From positions 1,736,001 through 1,800,000 of the forward strand of contig NZ_JACHIW010000002.1 in the NCBI RefSeq assembly GCF_014203395.1: DNA of 64,000 nucleotides, read 5' to 3'. Shown one piece after another: positions 34,800-42,399 of this stretch (its first letter is position 1; every line of letters starts with the position of its first letter). This stretch comes from Saccharopolyspora phatthalungensis. Lineage in GTDB: Bacteria > Actinomycetota > Actinomycetes > Mycobacteriales > Pseudonocardiaceae. The position numbers were made by a program, and so were the translations under genes. Below the pieces are notes generated by a model that ran no database searches, was not told the DNA's origin, and worked only from the letters and a program-made list of their open reading frames with translations.

Positions 34800-34843
34800 T
34801 GCAAGTCGCCCTTCTCCTCGATGCTCTGACCTGCGGGCCCCGG

Positions 34844-36334
34844 TCACGAGGTGCCCATGATGTTGATGGCCTTGATCTCGGTGTAGCTCAGGAGCTCTTC
34901 GATGCTTTCCTCGCGCCCGACACCGGAACCCTTCACGCCCCCGTACGGAACATTCGGGAAATGGCGTGCGGTGCCGTTGATCCACAGGAAGCCGGCCTCG
35001 ATGCCGCGCGCCACGCGGACGGCGCGGCCGATATCGCGGGTCCAAATGCTTGCGGTGAGGCCGTAATCGACACAGTTCGCCGTGCGCAGGGCGTCGTCCT
35101 CGTCGTCGAACGGCAGAACCGCGAGGATCGGCCCGAAGATCTCCTCGGTGGCCACTCTGGACGTCGGCCCGACCCCGGTGAACACGGTCGGGGCGACGTA
35201 CCACCCGCCTTCCAGACCCGGCGGCGTCGCGGCGGTGCCGCCCGTAACCGCGGTCGCCCCCTCGGCGAGGCCGATGTCGAGGTAGTCGAGGACGCGCCGG
35301 TACTGCTTCTCGTTGATCATCGGCCCCTGCTCGGACTTCTCGTCGAGCGGGTCGGCGATCGTCCGCGATTCGACCAACTCGACGATGCGGGCGACCAGCC
35401 GGTCGAGGATCGCGCGCTGGACCAGCAGCCGCGAGGTCGAGCCGCACGACTGCCCGGACCAGGTCAGGTTCATGCCCTCCACCGCTCCGGCGGCCGCGGC
35501 GTCGAGATCGGCGTCGTCGAAGACGACCATCGCGTTCTTGCCACCGAGTTCGAGCGAGACGTCCTTGACCCCGGTCTCGGCGGCCGCGCGCTGGATGGCG
35601 CGTCCGACCGGCTCGCTGCCGATGAAGCCGATGCGGCGGACCAGGGGGTGACGCACCAGGGCATCGGGAACCTCGGGGCCATCGCCCACGACGACCGACA
35701 ACACGCCGGGCGGGAAGATGTCGGCCGCCAGCTCGCCGAGACGCAGCGACGACAGCGGGGCCGCCTCCGGCGGCTTGAGCGCGACGGGGTTGCCCGCGAC
35801 CAGTGGCGCGGCGATCTTGCAGGCGAACATGAACGGGTGGTTGAAGGCGACGATCCGCGTGGTGATCCCGACCGGCTCACGCAGGGTCAGGTGCAGGTCG
35901 GCGCTGGCGGGGATCGTGGTGCCCTTCAGCTCCAAGGCCAGCCCGGCGAACATCCGCAGTGCCGCCGCACCCGCCGCGACATCGGCCCGCGCAAGGGCCA
36001 CCGGCAGACCGCCGTCGACGGCGTCGAGCAGCGCCAGTTCCTCTGTGTGCTGCTCGATGCGGTCGGCGAGCGCACGGACCAGCGCGGCGCGAGCCGACGG
36101 TGTGGTGTCGGCCCAGCCGCGCCGTGCGTGTTCGGCTGCCTGCACCGCCAGATCGACGTCCTCCCGATTCGCGTCCGGGACCGTCGCGATCACCTCTCGC
36201 GTCGCGGGGCTGACGGTCTGATAGGCGCCACCGGCGTGCGGCTCGACGAGTTCCCCGCCGATCAACAGCCGCCAGCGGTGCGCGAGAAGCCCGGCCAGCG
36301 GTTCCGGTAATCGGGACGATCGGGTCAGTGGCAT
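34844..36334 (-). CDS. NAD(P)-dependent aldehyde dehydrogenase
   Basis: This 496-residue aldehyde dehydrogenase has the cofactor segments FNHPFMFACKIAAPLVAGN and IGFIGSEPVG, the general-base Glu in LELGGKNAM near residue 265, and the nucleophile Cys in SGQSCGSTSR near 300. EEIFGPILAV is at the C-terminal end. It oxidises an aldehyde to a carboxylic acid and is the first gene of the operon controlled from the 36335-36622 gap. The nearest activity cannot be chosen; a benzaldehyde- or semialdehyde-type substrate fits the ThDP decarboxylase downstream. Confidence 0.92.
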   Translation of the reverse strand: MPLTRSSRLPEPLAGLLAHRWRLLIGGELVEPHAGGAYQTVSPATREVIATVPDANREDVDLAVQAAEHARRGWADTTPSARAALVRALADRIEQHTEELALLDAVDGGLPVALARADVAAGAAALRMFAGLALELKGTTIPASADLHLTLREPVGITTRIVAFNHPFMFACKIAAPLVAGNPVALKPPEAAPLSSLRLGELAADIFPPGVLSVVVGDGPEVPDALVRHPLVRRIGFIGSEPVGRAIQRAAAETGVKDVSLELGGKNAMVVFDDADLDAAAAGAVEGMNLTWSGQSCGSTSRLLVQRAILDRLVARIVELVESRTIADPLDEKSEQGPMINEKQYRRVLDYLDIGLAEGATAVTGGTAATPPGLEGGWYVAPTVFTGVGPTSRVATEEIFGPILAVLPFDDEDDALRTANCVDYGLTASIWTRDIGRAVRVARGIEAGFLWINGTARHFPNVPYGGVKGSGVGREESIEELLSYTEIKAINIMGTS

Positions 36335-36622
36335 GCAATGTCCTCATTGACACTCAAGGGTTCGGCAGGCGTGGGCTCGGCCCCGGTCGGTTTCGATCGC
36401 CTGGCGTTTCGGGTGCACCGACGGGCGGTCGGCGACGAGTCTCCCTCGGAGTCGGCCGGTCAGAGAGTAAGCGCCGTCACAGTCCCTTGTCGAGAAGCAT
36501 TGTTCTTCACAGAAGAATCGCCGAGTTTCACAGTACGGCTGCGATTTCACGGGACAGCGGCCACTTCAAGGGACAGCGGCCCCTTCAGGAAACAGGGGCA
36601 ACTTCAAGGGACAGGGGCAACT
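36335..36622. other. Intergenic promoter region with 19-bp repeat array
   Basis: This gap separates the IclR gene (ends 36623) from the aldehyde dehydrogenase gene (starts 36334), both on the minus strand. It should hold the catabolic operon promoter and IclR operator. Its IclR-proximal third is a tandem repeat array described separately. An imperfect inverted repeat TTCTTCACAGAAGAA (36503-36517) is also visible. Confidence 0.5.
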
Positions 36623-36640
36623 TCAGGGAACGGCTGTGAC
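36546..36640. repeat. Five tandem 19-bp units
   Basis: Five consecutive 19-bp units start at 36546, 36565, 36584, 36603 and 36622. The consensus is TTCAAGGGACAGGGGCAAC. Units 2 and 4 are closest to each other and unit 5 is most diverged. A more degenerate unit occupies 36527-36545. The last unit runs through the stop codon and last codons of the iclR gene. There are no unique spacers, so it is not a CRISPR. Possible roles are a binding-site array, a transcript 3' structure, or a polymorphic repeat. Confidence 0.85.
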
Positions 36641-37396
36641 AACCTGCGCGGCGGCGGCGCGCAACACCCCGACATGTCCCTTCTCGATGGCCGCGCTCCA
36701 GCGCGCCTCGGGCGCGGCGATACTCAGGCCGCCGAGCAAGCCCCGTGCCGGATGCACGATGCCGATCCCGATCGAGCAGACCCCCACCTCCATCTCGCCC
36801 CGGTTACGGCCGTATCCGCGGGCTCGGGTCCGGCTCAGTTCGGCGATCAGCGCGTCGAGATCGGTGATCGTGCGGGCCGTCTGGGACGGCAGCTCGCCGC
36901 CTAGATAGAGGCTGCGGACGTGGTCGTCGTCGGCCGTCGCGAGCATCGCCTTCCCGATGCTCGTCGCGTGCGCGGGACGGGATTGACCGGTTCGACCGGT
37001 AACTCGCAGCGGCGACAGGCTCTCGATGACATCCAGGTAGCGGACCTGCGTGCCGTCGAGAACGCCGAGGTGGACGGTCTCCCCGCACTTCTCCGCCAGC
37101 CAGGCCAGCACCGGCCGGACCTCGCGCACCAGGTCGAACCCGTCGCCGACGGTACGTCCGATCTCGAACAGGGCGGGTCCGGCGCGGTAGGTCCGCGACG
37201 CCGGATCCTGCACCGCGAACCCTCGGTACACCAGCATCGCGAGCAGGCGGTGCGCAGTCGACTGCCCGACGCCGAGGTGGGCGCGTACCTCGGAGAGCTT
37301 GAGCTCCGAGCGCTCGGCCAGGAAGCGGAGCAGCAGAAGCGTTCGGTCCACGGACTCGATGGGATACTGCGGAACCGGTCGGTCGGCTGCCTGCAC
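36623..37396 (-). CDS. IclR-family transcriptional regulator
   Basis: This 257-residue regulator has an N-terminal winged helix (ESVDRTLLLLRFLAE, then the recognition helix GVGQSTAHRLLAMLVYRGF near residue 47). A GAF-like effector domain follows with GETVHLGVLDGTQVRYLDVI and SIGKAMLA. It lies upstream of and in the same direction as the aldehyde dehydrogenase operon and is its likely repressor or activator. Its 3' end runs into the 19-bp repeat array. The effector is unknown. Confidence 0.9.
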   Translation of the reverse strand: MQAADRPVPQYPIESVDRTLLLLRFLAERSELKLSEVRAHLGVGQSTAHRLLAMLVYRGFAVQDPASRTYRAGPALFEIGRTVGDGFDLVREVRPVLAWLAEKCGETVHLGVLDGTQVRYLDVIESLSPLRVTGRTGQSRPAHATSIGKAMLATADDDHVRSLYLGGELPSQTARTITDLDALIAELSRTRARGYGRNRGEMEVGVCSIGIGIVHPARGLLGGLSIAAPEARWSAAIEKGHVGVLRAAAAQVVTAVP

Positions 37397-37562
37397 CGCC
37401 TCAGGCTAACCAGTAGGCGGCGCGGCGTCATACTGCCGACCAGTTCTAGGCGGGAGCAGGGGCGCCAGCAGCGCCCACTGCCTGTCGGTAAACGGCCATA
37501 CTTCAGGTCTCGTCTGGCAGACTCCGCAGCGGAGCAACGCGCAGGGCGACCCGCACGCACAG

Positions 37563-37603
37563 CAGCGCCCCGCATGGTGATACCGGCATCATGCGGGGCG
37601 CTG
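37563..37603 (-). terminator. Hairpin terminator of the scr1-DUF397 operon
   Basis: CAGCGCCCCGCATG (37563-37576) pairs perfectly with CATGCGGGGCGCTG (37590-37603) around a 13-base loop. It lies 8 bp downstream of the DUF397 stop on the minus strand. It has no U-tract, as is typical of actinobacterial terminators. Confidence 0.75.
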
Positions 37604-37611
37604 TCGTGCTG

Positions 37612-37803
37612 TCAGGCGCCGAAACGGCCGCCCTTGATCGCATCGACAAACGCCGACCACTGGCCGGCGGTCGTGGTGAAATAACCGGCCGCCCGGTCCT
37701 TCGTGTCGCGGACGGCGGTGTCGTCACCGACCCGACCAACCTCGACACAGTCCGTGTTTTGGCCGGATCGGCTCGACTTCCGCCAGCCCGTTGGTTCTGT
37801 CAT
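37612..37803 (-). CDS. DUF397-domain protein (Scr2-like)
   Basis: This 63-residue DUF397 protein shows the usual WRKSSRSG start, a CVEV strand, the VRDTKD motif, and a C-terminal WSAFVDAIKGGRF helix. Such proteins are nearly always paired with an XRE/Scr1 regulator, as in Streptomyces, where the pairs influence differentiation and have been described as toxin-antitoxin-like. It overlaps the Scr1-like gene by 4 bp and is followed by a strong hairpin. Confidence 0.9.
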   Translation of the reverse strand: MTEPTGWRKSSRSGQNTDCVEVGRVGDDTAVRDTKDRAAGYFTTTAGQWSAFVDAIKGGRFGA

Positions 37804-38651
37804 CTGGGGCTCTCCTCGTATCTCGCGGTACAGGCAGCGATCAAATCCAGCGACTCCTCTTGAGTCATCGCCGCTTCGCGGAGAGTACCCAGCGCATGCG
37901 AGTAGGTTTCCACGACGCCCGGAGACGTGTGGAATGCAGCGGACCCCAAGTGCTCAAGGTGCACGAGCGGTTCAGCATCGGCGAACTCGAACATGATGAA
38001 CCGGCCCTCGTGCGCTGGAGTCCAGCGCGGCAACGAAGGCAGCACGCGGATCGTGACGTTGGGCTGCTCTGCGACCCTTGCGAGGTGCCGAAGCTGGTCG
38101 ATCATCGGATCGCCTTCGAGCACCGGAGAGGTCAGCGCGTACTCGCCGATCAGCGCTTCGAATCGAGGCGCCTTGCGGCTGGTGAGGATGTCGCGGCGGG
38201 TGGCGCGCATCGCGACTCGCGTCTCAACCTCGCCCGGCGGCAGCCCGGTCATGACCGCTCGCGCATAGTCGGCGGTCTGCAACATGCCCGGTAACAGCAT
38301 CGGAGCCACGTGCGAGATCGCTGTCGCGGTGCGCTCGTACACCATCAACGTCACGAGTTCCTGATGCACGCCAGGGATGCCGCCGCGCAGCCAGTCCGGG
38401 CCGTCCGCTTCGCGCGCGAGCTCGACTATTCTTTCGCGCTCTCCACCGGAGATACCGAGTGCCACCAGGATCGCGGTCACGTCCTCGGTGGTGGCTGGCC
38501 GTGATCCGGCTTCGGTTCGAACCACCCACGCGTGCCCGATTCCCAGTCGGCGCGCCAGTTCTCGAACCGTAACGCCTTTGCTTTCTCGTGCTTTGCGCAG
38601 TTCGGCGCCGAGCGTGCGCGCTTTTGGACTGCCTGCTTTGGATCGCGCCAT
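37800..38651 (-). CDS. XRE/Scr1-family helix-turn-helix regulator
   Basis: This 283-residue protein has an N-terminal XRE helix-turn-helix (VRELARRLGIGHAWVVRTE, about residues 28-46) and a C-terminal Scr1 domain (PMLLPGMLQTADYARAV near 115, then VTIRVLPS and GRFIMFEFAD). The Scr1 domain is thought to sense or bind the DUF397 partner. The ATG at 38651 precedes a divergent promoter region shared with the small-protein operon at 38782. The pair may regulate that operon; this is inferred from the arrangement. Confidence 0.9.
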   Translation of the reverse strand: MARSKAGSPKARTLGAELRKARESKGVTVRELARRLGIGHAWVVRTEAGSRPATTEDVTAILVALGISGGERERIVELAREADGPDWLRGGIPGVHQELVTLMVYERTATAISHVAPMLLPGMLQTADYARAVMTGLPPGEVETRVAMRATRRDILTSRKAPRFEALIGEYALTSPVLEGDPMIDQLRHLARVAEQPNVTIRVLPSLPRWTPAHEGRFIMFEFADAEPLVHLEHLGSAAFHTSPGVVETYSHALGTLREAAMTQEESLDLIAACTARYEESPR

Positions 38652-38718
38652 GAACCAATCGTAAGCACATATCTGGGTCTGATGATCGCCCCATCGGGCT
38701 ATTGCCGAAGTGGTTCGT

Positions 38719-38746
38719 GAACCAAGATCATGGGTCTCGAACCAAG
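38719..38746. promoter_or_regulatory. Candidate operator direct repeats
   Basis: GAACCAAG occurs at 38719-38726 and 38739-38746, 20 bp apart (about two helical turns), in the gap between the divergent scr1-like gene and the small-protein operon. A related GAACCAAT lies near the scr1 start. The spacing suggests a regulator site, possibly for the Scr1-like protein. Confidence 0.3.
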
Positions 38747-38781
38747 CTGCGGGTCACAACCCGTTGCGGAGAGGGTGCGAC

Positions 38782-39150
38782 GTGTTGCTATGCGTAGTGC
38801 TCCTGGTCCTCATTGCCGTTGTTGCCGGAACCGCGATCGTCATCGATCGTGTGCGCGACCGGCAGCAGCGAGCAGCGGTCGAGCGAATCCACGCTCGGCT
38901 CAACGAATCTCCGGTAGCCCCGCAGCGCCCGCGTTGCTCCATCAGTGCGGAACTGCGGCAGCGCCGGGGGCACGCAGCGCGGCGAGACGGCTCGGTACCT
39001 GCCGTCTCACCCGCTGCGTCGCTCAGGTCGATCCACCACGAAACGGCCACTCGCCGACGGGCCCTCAGGTCGACGCGGAGTGGCCAGACGGGGCCGATGC
39101 CCGCCGGTAAAGGCACCGGCCCTGTCATGACCTCACAGGCGGTGGCGTGA
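38782..39150 (+). CDS. Small membrane protein of the coupled operon
   Basis: This 122-residue protein from the GTG at 38782 follows GGAGAGG. The first ~20 residues form a strong transmembrane helix (VLLCVVLLVLIAVVAG). A charged coil (DRVRDRQQRAAVERIHARL) and a basic Arg-rich tail with no recognised fold follow. It is the first of five coupled genes. The tail composition is unusual and may be poorly conserved. Confidence 0.5.
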   Translation: MLLCVVLLVLIAVVAGTAIVIDRVRDRQQRAAVERIHARLNESPVAPQRPRCSISAELRQRRGHAARRDGSVPAVSPAASLRSIHHETATRRRALRSTRSGQTGPMPAGKGTGPVMTSQAVA

Positions 39151-39386
39151 TGTACCAACCCAATCCGTTCCACTGGGTGCCTGCCGACGGGCAACGGCAT
39201 GCCAGCACTGACCCGAAACCTGCCAAGGGCTACCCGACCGGTTTCGTGGTGGGCACCCTGTGCGGTCACCAGCTGGCCGCAGAAAACACGAGTCGGTCGT
39301 GGCTCTGGCCCACCTGCGGGACCTGCAACGACAAGGCGGACGGCCTCGCCAACACCCCGACTCCAACCGCGGCGAGTGCGGGATGA
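39150..39386 (+). CDS. Small zinc-finger-like protein
   Basis: This 78-residue protein has a probable metal site: a CGH pair near residue 37 and CGTCND near residue 55, with Trp/His-rich flanks. It resembles the small zinc-ribbon proteins common in Pseudonocardiaceae beside Scr1/DUF397 genes, but has no assigned function. The ATG at 39150 overlaps the previous stop (TGATG), and its own stop overlaps the next ATG. Confidence 0.6.
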   Translation: MYQPNPFHWVPADGQRHASTDPKPAKGYPTGFVVGTLCGHQLAAENTSRSWLWPTCGTCNDKADGLANTPTPTAASAG

Positions 39387-39607
39387 GCAAGTCAGAGGCC
39401 GAGCGCGCAGTCAAACTCGCCGAGCTGTTGACGAAAGCGGCCGTCGCGCTAAAAGCCCTATCCACTGCCGTCCTCATGGGACGAGTGACGGATGACGAAT
39501 TCCTGGACGCCGAACGGCTTTTGTCCGATCTGGTCGACGTGATCAGGGACCAGTGTGAGAGCTACGTGCCGCCGCGCGTGGTCGACTCGAAACGGCCCGC
39601 CCAGTGA
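39383..39607 (+). CDS. Hypothetical helical protein (74 aa)
   Basis: This 74-residue protein is predicted to be almost entirely helical (AVKLAELLTKAAVALKAL, then DDEFLDAERLLSDLVDVI). It is coupled on both sides by 4-bp overlaps. No domain is recognised. It could dimerise with a neighbouring helical product. Confidence 0.55.
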   Translation: MSKSEAERAVKLAELLTKAAVALKALSTAVLMGRVTDDEFLDAERLLSDLVDVIRDQCESYVPPRVVDSKRPAQ

Positions 39608-39990
39608 CGGCGGCGCTCGTTTCCACCGGCCTGCTTGTCTTCGGCGGGCTCGCGGTGTGGACGACGTTCTACTACGCCCCCGCCCGGCACGCCGGAGGCG
39701 GCGAGGGCGCATTGACGGTCTCCTATCTGATCGCGCGGGTGGAGTCAGAGACCAGCGGCGGCCGGCACCGGCTCCGCGAACGCGAGCCGCGCACGGTCCA
39801 GCTGCGCGGCGATCTCGCCGACGCGCTCGCGAACGAGAAAACCCGGATCCTGCCGCTGGTCGAATCCGGTCTACCGGTCACTGACCGCGAATCCTTCCTA
39901 CTGTCCGGCGACCGTGAAGCGCTGGCCCGGAATCGGGGGCTGCTGCGGCGAATCCTGGCCGGGCTCGACCGTACAGAGGTGAATCGATGA
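39604..39990 (+). CDS. Hypothetical membrane-anchored protein (128 aa)
   Basis: This 128-residue protein has an N-terminal transmembrane helix (AALVSTGLLVFGGLAVWTTF, residues 2-21) followed by a charged soluble domain (RLREREPRTVQLRGDLADAL and an Arg-rich C-terminal helix). The GTG start overlaps the upstream TGA. No family is recognised. Confidence 0.55.
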   Translation: MTAALVSTGLLVFGGLAVWTTFYYAPARHAGGGEGALTVSYLIARVESETSGGRHRLREREPRTVQLRGDLADALANEKTRILPLVESGLPVTDRESFLLSGDREALARNRGLLRRILAGLDRTEVNR

Positions 39991-40259
39991 ACGAGGCGCG
40001 GGAAAAGCTCCAGGCCGTGAACGCGGCGTTAAGGGGTGTGCTTGCCCACGCCGAGCAGCTGCATCGGATCTACGAGCAGGCACGCCAGGAGGTAGCGACG
40101 GTGATGTGCGACGAACCCGGTGCGAACACCGAGCCAGGCCATTCCCTGCTGACACACCTCGATGTGGGAAGCCGCGTCGGACTTCGACTGATGCGGCACC
40201 AGGTTAAGGCCGACGAGCTGGTGATCGGCGTGCTGAAGGGATTACCGACCGAGGAATAG
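39987..40259 (+). CDS. Hypothetical helical protein (90 aa)
   Basis: This 90-residue helical protein (NEAREKLQAVNAALRGVL, LHRIYEQARQEVATVM) is the last gene of the coupled operon. Its length and helix pattern resemble the N-terminal helical segments of the deaminase at 40790-41540, but the similarity is not strong enough to claim homology. It ends about 200 bp before a strong hairpin. Confidence 0.5.
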   Translation: MNEAREKLQAVNAALRGVLAHAEQLHRIYEQARQEVATVMCDEPGANTEPGHSLLTHLDVGSRVGLRLMRHQVKADELVIGVLKGLPTEE

Positions 40260-40460
40260 ACCCCGGTGGGAGCGCCGCTGCCGACTCGCTCACTCCCGGC
40301 GCGTGCTCTCACCAACATGTGCCCTGCGCTGCCGACCCCAGCGGCACGCGGGCACGGGATGCCCGGACCACGGAAGCGCAGTCGGCGGTCCGGCCATCCC
40401 CAGATCTCCGGCGCCGGGTCGACGAGCGGCATTCGCCGCAACCGGCCCACCGCGCCGGAC

Positions 40461-40495
40461 GCTGGTCGGCGCGCGCCCCTTGCGCGCCGACCAGC
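40461..40495. promoter_or_regulatory. Perfect 14-bp hairpin upstream of the 37-residue ORF
   Basis: GCTGGTCGGCGCGC (40461-40474) pairs perfectly with GCGCGCCGACCAGC (40482-40495) around a 7-base loop. It lies 27 bases before the AAAGGAGG of the small ORF and directly after the first direct repeat. It could terminate the upstream five-gene operon or control expression of the ORF. Confidence 0.6.
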
Positions 40496-40534
40496 ACGTC
40501 AACAGACCAGCACAGCAATGGAAAGGAGGTGCAC

Positions 40535-40648
40535 ATGTCCAACAACCCAGAAACCGAGCCAGAGCCGGAACCGGCAAGCGGCGAGGGTGAGCAGCCCGTC
40601 TACGACTCGTCCGGGACCCCGCATTGGTCAGTCGGGCCGCAGCTGTAA
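40535..40648 (+). CDS. Acidic 37-residue small protein
   Basis: This is a 37-residue ORF with an excellent ribosome-binding site (AAAGGAGGT at 40522-40530). The first half is Glu/Pro-rich (ETEPEPEPASGEGEQP) and the end is YDSSGTPHWSVGPQL. No family is recognised. It is not a Cys-rich lanthipeptide-type precursor and lacks the leader of known graspetides. It might be an acidic modulator or a small secreted or RiPP-like peptide, but no modifying enzyme lies beside it. Confidence 0.5.
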   Translation: MSNNPETEPEPEPASGEGEQPVYDSSGTPHWSVGPQL

Positions 40649-40789
40649 TCGAAGCCCCACCGAGCCGGGGCATGACACGGCTCGACTCGATGAACGAGGT
40701 GGGGCCGAGCGGAATTCGCCGCAACCGGCCCCACCGCGCCGGGGGACCCGCCACGCTATCCGGCGCGGCGAACTTTATGAGGGGGCGGC

Positions 40790-41540
40790 GTGTCGGCGCT
40801 CGGTGATCTCGATCAGGCATTGGCGCAGGTGATTGATCGAATCACCTGCCGCTCTCGGCCTTCTGGCCACCGCGCAGGATGCGTGCGATGAAGCCGGTGA
40901 AGTCCTGGGGTCCGCGCTGGAGGGCACCGCCGACTCGGAAGCGCTGGAAGTCCTCGCCGGATTCGCCCCCACTGGGGACGAGTTGATCCACGCCTACCAG
41001 GCGGCAACCCGCGTGATCGAGCTGATCAGCACCTACCGCCGAAGTCTGGAAGTGCGCCAAGCGGTCGAATCCACCCCGCCCAGCGCGGCGCATCCCTCAA
41101 CCGCGGGCCGCATTCCCACCGACACTGCCCACGATCGCGACTGGGCCGAGCATGCGCGTTCCAGGCTGCCCAAGCGCAAGAAGGGCGACCAGACAACAGG
41201 GTTCGGCTATGACCGCGACGGCACCGAGCACCACATCACCAGCGGGCGTGACCCGGCCTTCTCAGAAGAGGCGCGGTTGATCCTGCACAATTCCCCACGG
41301 TTCCTGACCGACCACCGCGGGGCGCCGACCGTCGTACTGCACGTTGAGGTGAAATATGCACTTATGATGCGCCGCGCCGGACAGACTTACGGCGTTGTGG
41401 TGCTGAACAAGGCGATTTGCGACTTGCGTCGCGGTTGCGGCGCCGCGGTGCGCGCCATTCTTCCGCAGGGCTCCGTTCTGGTGGTATGGGAGCCGGGCGC
41501 AACGAAACCCATCGAGCTGCTTGGAGAGGCAAGGCCATGA
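40790..41540 (+). pseudogene. SCP1.201/DddA-like deaminase with N-terminal frameshift (module 2)
   Basis: From a GTG at 40790 (after GAGGGGG) a frame reads VSALGDLDQALAQVIDRIT and stops at 40889. The adjacent +1 frame continues AALGLLATAQDACDEAGEVL through an N-terminal helical domain, then the deaminase domain to 41540. Deleting one base near 40845-40848 gives one 249-residue protein. Counted from the TTG at 40833 (235 residues), the catalytic residues are His170 and Glu172 (HVEVK) and zinc cysteines Cys196 and Cys202 (C-x5-C), all intact. The TTG could be an alternative start, making a shorter cytoplasmic deaminase. It may therefore be a pseudogene, a sequencing error, or an internally initiated gene. 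Its stop overlaps an Imm1 gene. Confidence 0.78.
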
Positions 41541-41992
41541 TGATCGAGCAGGAGCGGACCGTGGTCACGGCGGTGTTTCACCACATCTTTCGGTACGCAC
41601 GCACCGCCGACGAGATCACGGAACTGACCCGCGTGATCGTGGAGCAGCCACCGGAGCCGGTCTGCGAGGTCTACGTGTGGGACCGCCCGTGCCTGTCGTT
41701 CCGCGATGAGGCCGGGCCAGCGTTCCCCGACTCCGGTCGACTGCGGGTGTCCGCCGACCCGGAGATCGGATGGGGCGCCCTGAACTACGAAGGGCCGGAG
41801 GCGGACCTTTCGGATTCCTACAACCCGAACACGAGAGAACATTGCCCGGTGCTGCCACTCGACACGGACGGCGTTGACTTCCCGCGCTCGGCGTCCCTGC
41901 CGCTGGAGAAGGTGCGCGAGGCGGTCACCGAATACTGCCGCACCGGGGCGCGGCCGACGTGCGTTCTGTGGCAGCTCGGCGAGTGGTACTGA
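41537..41992 (+). CDS. Imm1-family immunity protein (module 2)
   Basis: This 151-residue Imm1 protein is the most typical of the three. The N-terminal helix TADEITELTRVIVEQP is followed by the beta-rich RLRVSADPEIGWGALNY and LPLDTDGVDFP. The terminal helix EKVREAVTEYCRTGARPTCVLWQ ends the domain. The ATG at 41537 overlaps the deaminase stop and follows GGAGAGG. Its intact frame, despite the possible frameshift in its toxin, fits continued selection for immunity. Confidence 0.83.
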   Translation: MMIEQERTVVTAVFHHIFRYARTADEITELTRVIVEQPPEPVCEVYVWDRPCLSFRDEAGPAFPDSGRLRVSADPEIGWGALNYEGPEADLSDSYNPNTREHCPVLPLDTDGVDFPRSASLPLEKVREAVTEYCRTGARPTCVLWQLGEWY

Positions 41993-42022
41993 CCCGGAGA
42001 CGACGAAAGCGCCCCGCACTCG

Positions 42023-42157
42023 GTGAACGGGACGCTGTTGGCGAATCCGCCCCGTCGCCGTTGGGCCTGGGACCACCCGTTACGTGATGAGATCACCACC
42101 GCGCTCGCCGACGCCTGCCCCTGTCCCAAGACCGCCGCAGAGGAGTGCATTGCCTGA
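42023..42157 (+). CDS. Cysteine-containing small ORF (44 aa)
   Basis: This 44-codon frame from a GTG contains WAWDHPLRDEITTALADAC, then CPKTAAEEC, a pattern seen in small uncharacterised Pseudonocardiaceae proteins. No good ribosome-binding site is visible, so it may be a remnant. It lies 30 bp after the module 2 immunity gene. Confidence 0.3.
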   Translation: MNGTLLANPPRRRWAWDHPLRDEITTALADACPCPKTAAEECIA

Positions 42158-42399
42158 GTCCCAGGCTGACCGCTACGACGAGAAGGTGCGGCGCGCGGCC
42201 GCCGGCCGAGCTCGTCGCCCAGATCATTGACGGGCACCTCGCCGACAGACACGCCACCGCAGCGCGGAGGCAAACACGAACCGTCCCGCCACAGCGTGAG
42301 ACCGCCTACGTCACGATGTTCAACGCCCCCGTCAACGCGCCGGTACACATCGGCAGCGCCCCTGCGGATCCCGACATCGCCCGAGTGCGACAAGCGTGA
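42150..42399 (+). pseudogene. Frameshifted small hypothetical gene
   Basis: A TTG at 42150 begins LPESQADRYDEKVRRAA. A sister frame, shifted near 42200, continues PAELVAQIIDGHLADRHATAARR to a stop at 42399. Joined, they would make an ~80-residue helical protein. The shift suggests decay. There is no family assignment. Confidence 0.3.

Larger units (their letters stand above)
40424..40743. repeat. Pair of ~36-bp direct repeats flanking the 37-residue ORF
   Basis: The first copy spans 40424-40459 and the second 40707-40743, 283 bp apart. Both begin GAGCGG(C/A)ATTCGCCGC and continue through AACCGGCC and CCACCGCGCC, differing at only a few bases. Each precedes a gene with a strong ribosome-binding site, the 37-residue ORF and the deaminase, by 45-75 bp. 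They may be duplicated promoter/leader segments or recombination boundaries. Confidence 0.7.

Noticed and set aside
36527..36640. CRISPR array
   Set aside because: The 19-bp units are contiguous without spacers, so it is a tandem repeat, not a CRISPR.
40535..40648. Graspetide precursor for the ATP-grasp pair at 62-64 kb
   Set aside because: It is over 20 kb away, has no recognisable leader, and the pattern of acidic residues is not the typical core.
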